Shown: positions 41,125 through 50,396, counted from the stretch's first letter. The stretch is DNA of 64,000 nt from Rufibacter sediminis (GCF_014269285.1 NZ_JACOAF010000030.1:310001-374000); one strand, 5' to 3'. The notes: generated by a model not told the origin, from the letters alone. Made by a program: numbers and translations.

Positions 41125-42276
41125 TTACTTTTTCGCCAGAACTACCTCTGCTCCTTCTACCCACACCCGTTGCAACGCCAGTGCCTGGTCAAGTACTACA
41201 ATGTTGGCGGCGGCACCCGGCACCAATTGCCCTACCTGGTGCTCCAGTTGCAGGACCTGCGCCGGATACAAGGTGGCCATTCGGATCGCTTCGTCCAGCT
41301 CCAGCCCTACCATGTTCACGGTGTTCTGCACCGCCTGCAACATGGTCAGGGCAGAACCGGCCAACCGACCGTCTTCGGTTTCGCAGCGGCCGTTGCGGTA
41401 GTAGGCCTTGAAGTTCCCGAAATCGGTGAAGGGGATGTCCGAGCCCACGCAGGCGGCGCAGTCTGAGACGAGCAGCAGTTTTTCGCCCAGCATTTTCTTG
41501 GCCAGACGCACGGCATACGGATGGCAGTGCTCCCCATCCACGATGATGCCGGTCCAGGCCTGGCCGTAATCCAGGGTGGCCGCCGCCAGACCCGGTTGTT
41601 TGGTGTCTATGCCGCTCATGGCGTTGTAGAGGTGGGTCACCGCCGTGATGCCGTTCCGGAAGAAGTGCAGGGCTTGGTCATACGTGGCCAGACTGTGCCC
41701 CGCCGAGAGCACGATGCCGCTTTCGGCTAGCCGTTGCAGCACGCTTTCCTCCAGGCATTCCGGGGCCAGGGTCAGGTAGGTGATCACGTCTTTGCCCGCC
41801 TCCAGCAGCACCTCCAACTCCTCGTGCGTGGCCGTCCGGATGCAGGCGGTATCATGGGCGCCTGGCTTGCCGGGGTTGAAGTACGGTCCTTCCAGGTGCA
41901 TGCCCAGAAACGTGTTGGGTTGCTGTTGCATAGCGGCTCGCACGGCGGTTATGGTTACCAGAATCCGGTCCTGAAACGCCGAGATCACCGTGGGCAGAAA
42001 GCTGGTGGTGCCAAACTGCAGGTGCGCGTCCCGGATGGTGTGCAGGCTCTCCACCGTAGGGTATTGGGTGAAATACACGCCGCCGCCGCCGTTCACCTGC
42101 AAATCCACGAAGCCGGGGCAGATGATGCCGCCCTGGGCATCCACCAGCGGAACATCCGCGGGAAGTTCATCCACGGGAACAAGGTCCAGGATTTTGCCGT
42201 CTGCTACCAGTACCGCATAGCCTTGGGCGGTAGTGTAGCCGGAGTAGATGGTGCCGTTGGTGAGAGCGAAGCGCAT
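41125..42276 (-). CDS. nagA: N-acetylglucosamine-6-phosphate deacetylase
   Basis: A 383-residue amidohydrolase; start chosen at the ATG at 42276 (MRFALTNGTIYSG), as the 15 codons upstream look non-coding. NagA hallmarks: FVDLQVNGGGG, metal ligand Glu in HLEGPYFNP, AGHS and THLYNAMS histidines, and the catalytic Asp in LVSDCAACVG. Role: conversion of GlcNAc-6-P to glucosamine-6-P in amino-sugar catabolism and wall recycling. No nagB adjacent. A TonB-dependent receptor gene is upstream on the same strand, but a palindrome separates them. Confidence 0.94.
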   Translation of the reverse strand: MRFALTNGTIYSGYTTAQGYAVLVADGKILDLVPVDELPADVPLVDAQGGIICPGFVDLQVNGGGGVYFTQYPTVESLHTIRDAHLQFGTTSFLPTVISAFQDRILVTITAVRAAMQQQPNTFLGMHLEGPYFNPGKPGAHDTACIRTATHEELEVLLEAGKDVITYLTLAPECLEESVLQRLAESGIVLSAGHSLATYDQALHFFRNGITAVTHLYNAMSGIDTKQPGLAAATLDYGQAWTGIIVDGEHCHPYAVRLAKKMLGEKLLLVSDCAACVGSDIPFTDFGNFKAYYRNGRCETEDGRLAGSALTMLQAVQNTVNMVGLELDEAIRMATLYPAQVLQLEHQVGQLVPGAAANIVVLDQALALQRVWVEGAEVVLAKK

Positions 42277-42344
42277 GGGCAGGAGAGCGGTTAGGTTGAA
42301 AGGGCAATTTGGGAAAAACACGCCAGAAAGAACCCATGCCGGAA

Positions 42345-42389
42345 GCCGTTTATGACCTCTTTTCCGAAAACTGCCCGTAAAACATCGGC
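42345..42389 (-). repeat. GTTTT/AAAAC palindrome, copy 21
   Basis: Arms start GCCG and end CGGC with a TTTTC/GAAAA centre, 13 bp past the receptor stop. Confidence 0.65.
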
Positions 42390-42401
42390 CCTGCCAGATG
42401 A

Positions 42402-44834
42402 TTATTCGCCTTCTTTCATGTCATCGTTCCGGATGGATTTCTGCTTGCGCGGCGTTTTGCTGGCGTTCTGCTGCCCAAACTTGAAATCAAAACTGAGCCG
42501 CACGGATCGGTTGAAGTTGCGGTTCTCACTCACTTGCGTGAACGCTTCGGTTCTTGTCTCAGACCCGTAGTTGATGGATTTGGTGAAGGGGTTGTTCACG
42601 CCCAGTGTCAGGCTTCCCCTTTTCTCAAAAAGCGCTTTCTTCACCGCGAAGTTGTAGTACTGCCACGCGTACGCCTTGCCCTGCAACGTCACCCGCGCCG
42701 AGTTGAAGCCTCCGGAGAATTGCGCCGTCAGGCCTTTGCCCAGTTCATAACCGGTTGTCACGTTCAGGTTGTATTGCCAGCCGGTGTTCTCGGTACCCAG
42801 GCCGCTCAAGCGGTTGTAGTACACGTTTGCGTTGCCGTTCAGGCTTACCGCTGGCACCGGCTTGGTGGCGCCAGACACGTTAACGCCGTAGCTCAACAGC
42901 TTGCCGGCATTCTCATAGGTATTCTGCGACACGCCGTCCTCAAGGCCCAGCGTCACCAGCTGGATGGCGTTATCCACCTGCTGGAGGTACAGGGCCGCGC
43001 TGAGGGAACTAGTCTTGAAGAAGGTGCTGTAACCAGCTTCGTACAGGTGGGTCAGCTCAGGGTCCAGCGCGGGGTTCCCGAAGAAAATGCTTTTGGGGTC
43101 GCGGTTGTCGCGGTAGGGGTTCAGCAGGAAAATGTGGGGCCGCTGGAGGCGCTGGGTGTAGCTGAATTTAAGGGTATGGTTCTCCTTCAGGGTTCTGGAC
43201 AGCACCAGGCTGGGTATGAGGTGATGGTAGGTCTCGTTCAGAAAGGTCTGGGTGCTGGTGAAATCGCCTTTCAGCTGGGTCTGCTCCCACCGGAGGCCGG
43301 TTTTCAGGGTGTTTTTCTTGCCCAGCGTGACGCCGTAAAACAGGTAACCCGCCACCACATCCTGCCGGTAGTGGAACGTGTTTTCCTCGGGTGCTGCCCG
43401 GTCCTCCAGCGGATAGGTGATGTCATATTGGGCATCGCTGTTGGCGCGGCGAAGGATGGCCTTGGCTCCTACCTCCAGCGTGGCTTTGTTTTTGAACGGA
43501 TGTCCATAATCGGCTTGGAAGGTAATTTCGCGGTTGCTGTTCTGGTTGGTGTTCCGCTGCAGGTAAAAGAGCTGGTCTTGCCGGGTGAAACGGTCCTGGT
43601 GCACGAAGTTTTCATGGTCAGACTGGCTGAATTGCCCCAACAGCGTCAGTTCCTGCTGCGGTTTGTACACGTGCGTGTACTCCAGGTTCACATCCGCGCC
43701 CAGCGGAATGAACTGGAATTTGCTGGCGTTCCGGATGTAGGGGAAAGGCCCCGGCTGGGTAGTGGTGGTTTCCTGCGCGCTGCTGCCCTGGTACCGGCCC
43801 GTATTCATTTTGAGCCCCACGGAGAACAGGTTCAGGGAATCGGGGTCATAGGTGAGGCCCAGCTCCGCCGAAGCGCCGCCACCGTGCACCCGCCCGTCGC
43901 CGGTTTGGCGGGTAATCACGTCTTCGCCCTCCGCGTGCTCCACCCGGTACAGGCCGTACCCTTTGGGCACCGAATACCGGAAACCGTTCAAATTCAGGGT
44001 CACGCCCATTTTGCCCCGCTGCATGCTGAGGTTGCTGAACACGCTGCTGTTCTGGGTGCCCGCCGTGGCCCCGATGCTTCCGGTCAGGCCGGGCAGGCTG
44101 TTCCGTTTGGTGATGATGTTGATGATGCCCGCGGAGCCCTCCGCATCATACTTGGCCGAGGGGCTGGTGATCACCTCCACGCTCTTGATCTGGTCAGAGG
44201 GAATCTGTCTGAGGGCATCGGCGAGGTTGGTGGCCAGCATGGTGGAAGCCTTATTGTTAATGAGCACCCGCACGTTAGAGGAGCCGCGCAGCTGCACGTT
44301 GCCGTCCACGTCTACGGAGAGTGAGGGCACTTTCCTGAGCACATCAGAGGCGTTGCCGCCCACGTTGGTGATGTCCTGATCGGCGTTGTACACCAGGCGG
44401 TCTATTTTGTCTTCCACCAACGGCTTCTGCCCCACCACGGTCACCTCCTTCAGTTTGTTCTCGGCCGGACTCAGCGTCACCCTTCCGATCTTCACCTCCG
44501 GCTCTCCGGCGATCACCTTTACCGGCCGGATATTTTTGGTCTGATACCCGATAAAGCTGACCGTCACCTGATACTCGCCCACCGGGATTGGGGAAAACGT
44601 GAACCGGCCCTGGTCATCGGTTAAGGTTCCGTCTTTGGATGGATTACCGCCCATTTGCGCCAAGGCTACTGTGGCAAACGCCACCGGCTTCCCCGAAACA
44701 GAATCCAGCACCGTACCAGTAATCTTCCCCGCGCCTTTCCCCGAGGCTTCGGTCGTTTTCGACGCGTTATTTTGCGCCCATCCGGAAAAATACAGGCATA
44801 GGAATCCCAGCAAAAAGAGGGCTCTTTTTTTCAT
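42402..44834 (-). CDS. TonB-dependent receptor-like outer-membrane protein with carboxypeptidase-like domain
   Basis: An 810-residue protein starting at the ATG at 44834 (MKKRALFLLGFLCLYFSGWAQ, signal peptide). Residues about 35-120 form a carboxypeptidase D regulatory-like domain (ITGTVLDSVSGKPVAFATV, DDQGRFTFSPIPVGEY, VSFIGYQTK). A plug domain follows (DVLRKVPSLSVDVDGNVQLRG, EVITSPSAKYDAEGSAGIIN), then a 22-strand-type barrel of the OMP_b-brl_3 group. No SusD-like partner is present, so a SusCD glycan system is unlikely. The substrate is unknown; siderophores and peptides are common for the group. Confidence 0.9.
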   Translation of the reverse strand: MKKRALFLLGFLCLYFSGWAQNNASKTTEASGKGAGKITGTVLDSVSGKPVAFATVALAQMGGNPSKDGTLTDDQGRFTFSPIPVGEYQVTVSFIGYQTKNIRPVKVIAGEPEVKIGRVTLSPAENKLKEVTVVGQKPLVEDKIDRLVYNADQDITNVGGNASDVLRKVPSLSVDVDGNVQLRGSSNVRVLINNKASTMLATNLADALRQIPSDQIKSVEVITSPSAKYDAEGSAGIINIITKRNSLPGLTGSIGATAGTQNSSVFSNLSMQRGKMGVTLNLNGFRYSVPKGYGLYRVEHAEGEDVITRQTGDGRVHGGGASAELGLTYDPDSLNLFSVGLKMNTGRYQGSSAQETTTTQPGPFPYIRNASKFQFIPLGADVNLEYTHVYKPQQELTLLGQFSQSDHENFVHQDRFTRQDQLFYLQRNTNQNSNREITFQADYGHPFKNKATLEVGAKAILRRANSDAQYDITYPLEDRAAPEENTFHYRQDVVAGYLFYGVTLGKKNTLKTGLRWEQTQLKGDFTSTQTFLNETYHHLIPSLVLSRTLKENHTLKFSYTQRLQRPHIFLLNPYRDNRDPKSIFFGNPALDPELTHLYEAGYSTFFKTSSLSAALYLQQVDNAIQLVTLGLEDGVSQNTYENAGKLLSYGVNVSGATKPVPAVSLNGNANVYYNRLSGLGTENTGWQYNLNVTTGYELGKGLTAQFSGGFNSARVTLQGKAYAWQYYNFAVKKALFEKRGSLTLGVNNPFTKSINYGSETRTEAFTQVSENRNFNRSVRLSFDFKFGQQNASKTPRKQKSIRNDDMKEGE

Positions 44835-44959
44835 AAAAGATGGAATAAAATAAAGGATGGAGAAGGGCGGTGCTCTGAGTGGGCACCCAGGATATAGAAT
44901 CAATTTAATCTCGCCCGAGGGAAAGCAGACGGAGGTGAGCGGCACGGTAATCAGCAGAA

Positions 44960-45000
44960 TGGTTTAGGGCTACTTTGCAGAAAACGACCTTAAAACAGGT
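44960..45000 (+). repeat. GTTTT/AAAAC palindrome, copy 22
   Basis: GGTTTAGGGCTACTTT-GCAG-AAAACGACCTTAAAACAGGT, upstream of the receptor gene. Confidence 0.6.
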
Positions 45001-45041
45001 TGGCTTAGGCGGATGGCGCAACGGCTTGGCGTTCTATCAAT

Positions 45042-45395
45042 TGTAGGGACAATCCCTTGTGGTTGCCCTCTGCGGTGCAAGCGCGTTGCTGCTTCTTCAA
45101 TGGACTTCGTCATCCCCCTACCCCCTTCAAAGGGGACATTGAGTTCTATTTCAATGTTCAATTCCTTTTAGAAGGCATTGCCATTACTGCACATGTTGAG
45201 CCTCTCGGCTCACTGAAGTTGCAAACTTCAGCTCATGTTAGGTCCAAGTTGAAAACTTGAACCAGCTATGGTTTTAGAACTTAACACGCCTGCCTCTTGG
45301 GAGGAACATTGAGAGAATAGCCGTTGTTCTATCCAACCAACCGGATTGCAAGTTTCCCGCCTGGGATAGGGCAACCACAAGGAATTGCCCCTACA
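45042..45395. repeat. MITE-like element A, copy 2 (354 bp)
   Basis: Ends in 28-bp imperfect inverted repeats (TGTAGGGACAATCCCTTGTG... and ...AATTGCCCCTACA). The interior shares ATCCCCCTACCCCCTTCAAA with copy 3 and has an extra block with small palindromes (CTGAAGTTGCAAACTTCAG, GTTGAAAACTTGAAC). No transposase. Confidence 0.85.
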
Positions 45396-45477
45396 GATGC
45401 GATCCGGGAGAACAATCCTTCTCCTATTTGCTTCAAAAAAGACAATCTGCCGCTGGAAGTATTCTTTAGAGTAAGTC

Positions 45478-45515
45478 CGTTTTGGGCCTATTTTCGGGAA
45501 AACGGCCCCAAAACG
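45478..45515 (-). repeat. GTTTT/AAAAC palindrome, copy 23
   Basis: An almost perfect 18-bp stem (CGTTTTGGGCCTATTTTC and GAAAACGGCCCCAAAACG, loop GG) that touches the stop codon of the DUF4097 gene; probable terminator of the sigma operon. Confidence 0.82.
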
Positions 45516-46226
45516 TTACTTCTTCTTCCGGAAGTAGATGTTGTTGCTGATGGTTTCCAGTCTGACGGCGGGGCCGCCGTTGTTGACGTTGCCTTTGAGC
45601 TGGTACCCCACCATGGGCGCTTGCTGCTTTTTGCCGGCCAGGTCAATGGGAAGATCAGAGTAGACTTCACCCGTGATGGTTTTCAGGGCGACGGTGGCGC
45701 CTTGCTGGGTGGGCCAGTCCATGTCCACGAAACCGCTGATGGATTTGGCGTTCACGGTGCCGCTGAGGCCGCGGAGTTCCAGGTTGCCGTTGATGGTTTC
45801 TAGGGTGAGGTTGGTCTCGCGGGGCAGGAAGATCTCGTAGTCAATGCGGGTGCACACGCCGTTTTTCTTCTTCCCGTTGACGTAATTCCCGAAGGTAGTG
45901 GTCGCGCCATCGGGGCAATCGCCTTCGTAGGTGCTGTTCTTCAGGAGTTCCTCGTTCAGATCGGCGGTGACGTTGAGCTGGTCTTGGCCGGGGTCAAAGG
46001 TGAGTTGCAGGGCCTGGTTCAGTTGGCCGCCGTTGATCTCGTACGTCACTTTCACGTAGGCGTCCTTTTTGTCCCAGGCGGTCACTTTCACCTCGTCCCC
46101 GAACTTCAGGTTCAGGTGCACTTTTTTGGAGGCGGGCACCGCCAGGGTTTTCTCCACCATTTTTTTCTGGGCATGGAGGTTCCCTATGCCCAGCAAGAGC
46201 AGGGCCAACACTAGTAAATTTTTCAT
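45516..46226 (-). CDS. DUF4097-type exported protein, last gene of the ECF sigma operon
   Basis: A 236-residue protein with a signal peptide (LLVLALLLLGIGNLHAQ). The mature part is a beta-helix-like series of short strands typical of the DUF4097/adhesin group: LTLETINGNLELRGLSGTV, AKSISGFVDMDW, VALKTITGEVYSDL, VRLETISNNIYFRKKK. It ends in the same IYFRKKK as its neighbour (IFIRKKK). 29 bp after the paralogue, fourth gene of the operon sigma, anti-sigma, DUF4097, DUF4097. Known proteins of this type sit in the envelope; precise role open. Confidence 0.82.
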   Translation of the reverse strand: MKNLLVLALLLLGIGNLHAQKKMVEKTLAVPASKKVHLNLKFGDEVKVTAWDKKDAYVKVTYEINGGQLNQALQLTFDPGQDQLNVTADLNEELLKNSTYEGDCPDGATTTFGNYVNGKKKNGVCTRIDYEIFLPRETNLTLETINGNLELRGLSGTVNAKSISGFVDMDWPTQQGATVALKTITGEVYSDLPIDLAGKKQQAPMVGYQLKGNVNNGGPAVRLETISNNIYFRKKK

Positions 46227-46254
46227 AAGGAGTGGATTTTAGATGCCTGAGAGG

Positions 46255-47118
46255 TTATTTCTTTTTCCGGATGAAGATGTCGCTGGAGATGGTCTGGATG
46301 CTCATTTGCACCCCGCCGCCGTTGACTTTGCCGGCGATGTTGCCGCCACCGCCCACCAAGGCTAATTCCTGATCATCGTCCTTTTTGCGCTGCAGCTCAA
46401 TGTCAAAGTCGGTGTAGATTTCGCCCTGCATGGAGTTCAGTTTGAAGTTGGCCTTGTCTTTGGCGGGCAAGGTGATGTCTATGTCCCCGCTCACGGTGGA
46501 AATAGCGCTGGGTTTGCTCTGGTTCAGCGAGGAGAAAATGACCTTGATGGAGCCGCTGGTGTTGTTGGCGATGACCGGCCCGGAGACGTTGGTTAAGGTG
46601 GCCTCGGAGTTATTCAGCTTCAGTTCAATCTCGCCCTCCAGATCAGCAATGGAGATGTCGCTTCCCTCCCAATTGGTTTCTTTGTACACCACGGCGGCGT
46701 TTTTGGGAATCCGGATGACGTAATCGATATCGGCCCGCGACGCTTTGGTGATGGAGAGGACGTTGTCTTTTTTGGTCACCGACAGGCCCATATTGGTATT
46801 GTCCTCTACCTGGTTGTAAAGCGGTTTCAGGCCTTCGGCCCGTTTAGGTGGCGCGCTGTAGTCCTTGGTTTCAATGATCACCTCATCGCCGGAGTGGCCA
46901 ATGATCTTGACGTTGCTCTTGAACATGGAGAGTTGCACGCGCGCGTCTTTGCCGTTGCCCAGCTTCACTTTGTAGGTGCGCAGGTTATTTTCCTGCGGGG
47001 TCGCCTGTGGCGTTACGGTAGAAGTGGACGGACTATCTGCGGCGGTTGCTTTTTCTGCGACAAGGCAGTTCCCGGTGAGCATGAGCAGGGCCCATGCCAG
47101 TACAAATGGTTTTTTCAT
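46255..47118 (-). CDS. DUF4097-type exported protein, third gene of the ECF sigma operon
   Basis: A 287-residue protein; start chosen at the ATG at 47118 (MKKPFVLAWALLMLTGNCLVA), giving a standard signal peptide rather than the longer frame to 47184. After a Ser/Thr/Pro linker comes a repeated-strand region with SDISIADLEGEIELKLNN, NTSGSIKVIF, AISTVSGDIDITLPAK and LNSMQGEIYTDF. It ends IFIRKKK. A paralogue of the next gene, but only distantly similar. Likely periplasmic or surface; probably a target of the envelope-stress sigma factor encoded upstream. Confidence 0.8.
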   Translation of the reverse strand: MKKPFVLAWALLMLTGNCLVAEKATAADSPSTSTVTPQATPQENNLRTYKVKLGNGKDARVQLSMFKSNVKIIGHSGDEVIIETKDYSAPPKRAEGLKPLYNQVEDNTNMGLSVTKKDNVLSITKASRADIDYVIRIPKNAAVVYKETNWEGSDISIADLEGEIELKLNNSEATLTNVSGPVIANNTSGSIKVIFSSLNQSKPSAISTVSGDIDITLPAKDKANFKLNSMQGEIYTDFDIELQRKKDDDQELALVGGGGNIAGKVNGGGVQMSIQTISSDIFIRKKK

Positions 47119-47140
47119 AAAAGTAGCAGTATATGCGTGG

Positions 47141-48070
47141 CTAGATAAGGGTGCCAAGACCCTCTTGTGCTTTGTATTTGACAATTGGCAATAAGTCTTC
47201 TTTGTGCATGAGCATCTCCAACTGTGACACCGCGGCGGCCTCTTTCAGTTTCACCACCATCTCAATGAGGGTGAGTTGCATGAGCGGCTCGGTCTGGGTG
47301 CCCAGAGCCTGGATGAACGCCTTCCGGACTTCTTTGTGGTCTTTGAACTGATACAGGGCCTCGCAGGCGGCCAGCCGCACATTCAGGTTACCGTCTTGGT
47401 TCATGGTCTTTACCAGCAGTTTGATGACTTTCTTGCTTTCCTGGGGCGTGAGTCCTTCGGTTTTCAGGTTCTGGGTCACCAGTTGCAGCCGGTCACTCGC
47501 CGAGGCACTTCTCACTGTTGCATGGGCCGTCAACACGTGTTTTACCGGTTCTCTTCTGGAAGCAACAAAGTTTTCTTCTACTGGCTCTGGAGTAACCGTG
47601 CCCGTTGCCGTATTCTCTGGATTCTCTGCCGGAGCGTAGGGTTCCACCTGCTGCGGATTGGTTTCCGGAGCTTTCTGCTGCAAAGCCACCGCCGGAGCAG
47701 TGCTGCCGGGAACATTGGCTGTCTCTTTGAAGTAATTCCCGGTCCAGAACGCGATGATGAGTAAACTGATGCTGGCGGCAATCTGCCAGACATAGGTCCT
47801 GAAGAAGCTGTTCTCCGCCTTTGAGGCAACTTTATCAGCCGTCAATGCCGGTTGCTCGATCTTCTCAAACAGCCAGTCATCGGCTAAAAACTTGTCTAGT
47901 TGCACCTCCTGCTCCTGCCTATAGAACTGGAACTGCGCGGCGTGCGCTTTGAGGGTGTCTGGCAACAGCTTGGTCTGCCGGAAGAAGTCTCTCAGCTGGT
48001 CTTCTTCCTCTAAGGACGTGTCCCCGTTGTAGTACTTCTCCAGTAAGGTTTCTATCTGTTCAAACTGCAT
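47141..48070 (-). CDS. Anti-sigma-like membrane protein with HEAT repeats
   Basis: A 309-residue protein. The N-terminus (FEQIETLLEKYYNGDTSLEEEDQLRDFF) is the standard start of Bacteroidota anti-sigma factors. One transmembrane helix follows (about 93-111, QIAASISLLIIAFWTGNYF), then a Pro/Glu/Thr linker, and a C-terminal block of HEAT-like helices (LNVRLAACEALYQFKDHKEVRKAFI; MQLTLIEMVVKLKEAAAVSQL). So cytoplasmic sigma-binding, membrane anchor, periplasmic HEAT sensor. It overlaps the sigma factor gene by 11 bp. Role inferred: holds the sigma factor inactive until an envelope signal. Confidence 0.82.
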   Translation of the reverse strand: MQFEQIETLLEKYYNGDTSLEEEDQLRDFFRQTKLLPDTLKAHAAQFQFYRQEQEVQLDKFLADDWLFEKIEQPALTADKVASKAENSFFRTYVWQIAASISLLIIAFWTGNYFKETANVPGSTAPAVALQQKAPETNPQQVEPYAPAENPENTATGTVTPEPVEENFVASRREPVKHVLTAHATVRSASASDRLQLVTQNLKTEGLTPQESKKVIKLLVKTMNQDGNLNVRLAACEALYQFKDHKEVRKAFIQALGTQTEPLMQLTLIEMVVKLKEAAAVSQLEMLMHKEDLLPIVKYKAQEGLGTLI

Positions 48071-48569
48071 AGTTTTCCATCTTTAAAAGTCCGTCACGCA
48101 CACTTTTCCGGGCTCTGGAAAGCGCCACCCGAATGGCATTGACCTTCACGCCCGTGACTTGCTCTATCTCCTCGTAGCCGTACCCTTCCACATCGCGGAG
48201 GTGCAGGATCAGGCGTTGCTGCTCGGGTAGGAGTTTCACGAGTTCCTGCACCTTATTCACCTGGTCGGTGAGTTCGTAGCGCTGGTACGGGTTCGCCTCC
48301 GCAGAGTCCAGCTCCATGCCCACCACATCTACCATGTGCTTGTGCTTGCGGCTTTTGAGTTTATCCAGGCACAGGTTTTTGGTGATGCTCATGGCGAAGG
48401 CCTCAATGCTGGCGTAGGCGTGGAGCTTGTGTTTGTTGGACCAGAGTTTCAGGAAAACATCCTGCAAGATATCCTCGGCCTCTTCCTTGTTCTGCAACAG
48501 GAACAGCGCCATTCTGTACAGCTTCTGCTTGGCCGGGAGTACCTTGGTTTTAAACTCTTGTAAGTCCAT
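48060..48569 (-). CDS. ECF RNA polymerase sigma factor
   Basis: A 169-residue sigma-70 family ECF factor. Region 2 is visible as QNKEEAEDILQDVFLKLW with SITKNLCLDKLKSRKH, and region 4 as LPEQQRLILHLRDVEGYGYEEI then VKVNAIRVALSRARKSVR. No extra domains. It heads the four-gene operon; the anti-sigma gene starts inside its 3' end. Target promoters unknown, though the DUF4097 genes downstream are likely among them. Confidence 0.92.
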   Translation of the reverse strand: MDLQEFKTKVLPAKQKLYRMALFLLQNKEEAEDILQDVFLKLWSNKHKLHAYASIEAFAMSITKNLCLDKLKSRKHKHMVDVVGMELDSAEANPYQRYELTDQVNKVQELVKLLPEQQRLILHLRDVEGYGYEEIEQVTGVKVNAIRVALSRARKSVRDGLLKMENYAV

Positions 48570-48670
48570 TCAATAACAGAGACGACGGCGAGAGGAAGTC
48601 ATTACAGCAGTTTCAAAATAAATTTTGAAATAGTTCTGAGTCTTGAGTTCTGAGTTAAGGAGAGAGCAGG

Positions 48671-48707
48671 CGTTTTGAGCCTGTTTTCGGGAAATAGGGC
48701 AAAAACG
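48671..48707 (+). repeat. GTTTT/AAAAC palindrome, copy 24
   Basis: CGTTTTGAGCCTGTTTTC and GAAATAGGGCAAAAACG, loop GG, between two - strand genes. Confidence 0.72.
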
Positions 48708-48767
48708 TCAAGACAAACGAGGAATATGTCAATGTAGCAAAAAGACTCAGGACTACAGACTCAGGAC

Positions 48768-49634
48768 TTATTTCAGCAAGATAATCATCACAGAACCGGC
48801 CAGCATGATCACGGCGCCCAGCAGTTTCTTAAGGATGTTGGTCTCCTGGAAAAACCGGTAGCCCAGCCCAATGCTCACCAAGGTAGAAAGCTGAAACAAA
48901 GCCAGGGCGTATCCCACCGGCAGGTGCTCAAAGGTGTAATTGGTGGTGAACTGCATCAGGCCGATGCAGAGGACCAGAAACAAGTACTTCCAAAGCTTGG
49001 CAGATTTGAACTCGTTTCTGAAAAATTGGCGGTTAACCGGGTAAGCAAACGTGATGAATGCCGAAAAGAAAGCCCCAAACCAACACCAGCTGATGAACGA
49101 GATCATGGGCGAGGAATACAGGATGGTATTCTTGATGAAGACCGCCTCAATAGCCGCCAGCACCATGGCCCAAATCCGGAACTGAATACCCGGCTGTTTT
49201 AAAAGCCGCCAGGAGAATTTTTCATCGGTGGTGTCTAGCACAAAGTAGCTGCCGCCCACAATGAGCCCCATGCCCGCCACGCCCCAGTGCGTAGGAAACT
49301 CCTGCAACAGCACCATGCCAGCCAGTAACCCAATCACCGATTTGTAGGCGTTGATAGGCCCCAGCACCGAGAGGTCACCCGCTTGCAGCGCCCGTACCAG
49401 AAACCCGTTGCCCAACGCTCCCAACACGCCCACCACCCCTGAGTACAGCCAGAACTCCACCGGCAACGCCCACCAGTCCACCCAAACGGCCGGCACCCCG
49501 CACACGATGCTCAGCAGGAAGTAGGCCATAAAATTGATGATCAGCGGATGGCTTCCGGCGGCGGCTAATTGCTTTTGAAAAACATTCGCTACCGGGTTGG
49601 AAAGGATTCTGAGGAGAACGGCCAGGAAGATCAA
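48768..49634 (-). CDS. EamA/DMT-family transporter
   Basis: A 288-residue integral membrane protein with about ten hydrophobic helices in two similar halves, as in the drug/metabolite transporter superfamily. Near the first repeat's end is ALQAGDLSVLGPINAYKSVIGLLAGM, and near the second LPVGYALALFQLSTLVSIGLGY, the two EamA-like gates. The substrate (amino acids, nucleotide sugars or metabolites) cannot be told. Monocistronic. Confidence 0.83.
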   Translation of the reverse strand: MIFLAVLLRILSNPVANVFQKQLAAAGSHPLIINFMAYFLLSIVCGVPAVWVDWWALPVEFWLYSGVVGVLGALGNGFLVRALQAGDLSVLGPINAYKSVIGLLAGMVLLQEFPTHWGVAGMGLIVGGSYFVLDTTDEKFSWRLLKQPGIQFRIWAMVLAAIEAVFIKNTILYSSPMISFISWCWFGAFFSAFITFAYPVNRQFFRNEFKSAKLWKYLFLVLCIGLMQFTTNYTFEHLPVGYALALFQLSTLVSIGLGYRFFQETNILKKLLGAVIMLAGSVMIILLK

Positions 49635-49794
49635 AGCAGTGAATCAGGTTGAGAGCCCGTTGATTTGGGTGAAGGTAGAGAAGAAGGGTCAAACGCAGTA
49701 ATCCTTTGAAAGACAGATCTGATCGGCGTTTACAACATAAGGAGCTTAAGCACCACTTAAACTTATTATGGGTGTCGTACCGGAGAGCTTTCCT

Positions 49795-50271
49795 TTATTT
49801 TAGACTGTTCTTGTGTATTGCTAAGATTCCAATCCCTGTATCAGTTGTTTCCTCTAAGTGATTTTCCTTGATTAGAAAAGATCTACTATTAAACTGGTTG
49901 CTCACCTTGGGGTTATTGGTTGAAGTAATAAACAAGGTGTCTTGTTTTACTTCAAACGTCCCTGTAGTTTCCACTTTTCTGAAGCCACCTAATTCAAAGG
50001 TTCTATCAGCATAAAGCTTCAGCAAGATACCTCCAATGGGTGCTTCTCTATGGGCAACTAATACTTCTTCTTTGTCTTCAGTGTTATAGGAGAAAAACAG
50101 CTCTTCAATAAGCAGAAATGAGCTTAGCGCTACTACTGCTACGAGAAACGAGACAGCGGCATTCCTTGCTCTTGATTTAACCCTTTTTAGTAGGTAGCCC
50201 AGCAAGAACGTAATGGTAAGCAGGCAACAGACTATTACCACCAGTGCTATTAGTAGAAATGCGATCTCCAT
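49795..50271 (-). CDS. Membrane-anchored protein of unknown function
   Basis: A 158-residue protein with two N-terminal transmembrane helices (IAFLLIALVVIVCCLLTITFLL; AAVSFLVAVVALSSFLLI) and a C-terminal beta-rich domain of about 95 residues (ILLKLYADRTFELGGFRKVETTGTFEV). The latter looks like a small lipocalin-like or copper-resistance-like sandwich of the kind seen in many Bacteroidota orphan genes. The gene is AT-richer than its neighbours. No family assigned. Confidence 0.6.
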   Translation of the reverse strand: MEIAFLLIALVVIVCCLLTITFLLGYLLKRVKSRARNAAVSFLVAVVALSSFLLIEELFFSYNTEDKEEVLVAHREAPIGGILLKLYADRTFELGGFRKVETTGTFEVKQDTLFITSTNNPKVSNQFNSRSFLIKENHLEETTDTGIGILAIHKNSLK

Positions 50272-50355
50272 AAAACAGGTTTACTTCCATTAAAAGCGAG
50301 AACGAACCAACACACCACGATAGAAAGAGAGCAGGCTTCTGTTCCACGCTCCTAC

Positions 50356-50394
50356 TTGTTTTGGCCCCGTTTTCAAAAAAACAACCCTAAAACG
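50356..50394 (-). repeat. GTTTT/AAAAC palindrome, copy 25
   Basis: TTGTTTTGGCCCCGTTTTC and AAAACAACCCTAAAACG, 2 bp past the stop at 50397. Confidence 0.7.
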
Positions 50395-50396
50395 CA

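Noticed and set aside
42534-44324. A 596-codon open frame on the + strand opposite the TonB-dependent receptor
   Set aside because: The receptor on the other strand has a signal peptide, carboxypeptidase-like, plug and barrel regions; the antisense frame reads as Val/Gly/Arg/His-rich sequence without domains, a usual shadow of GC-rich coding DNA.
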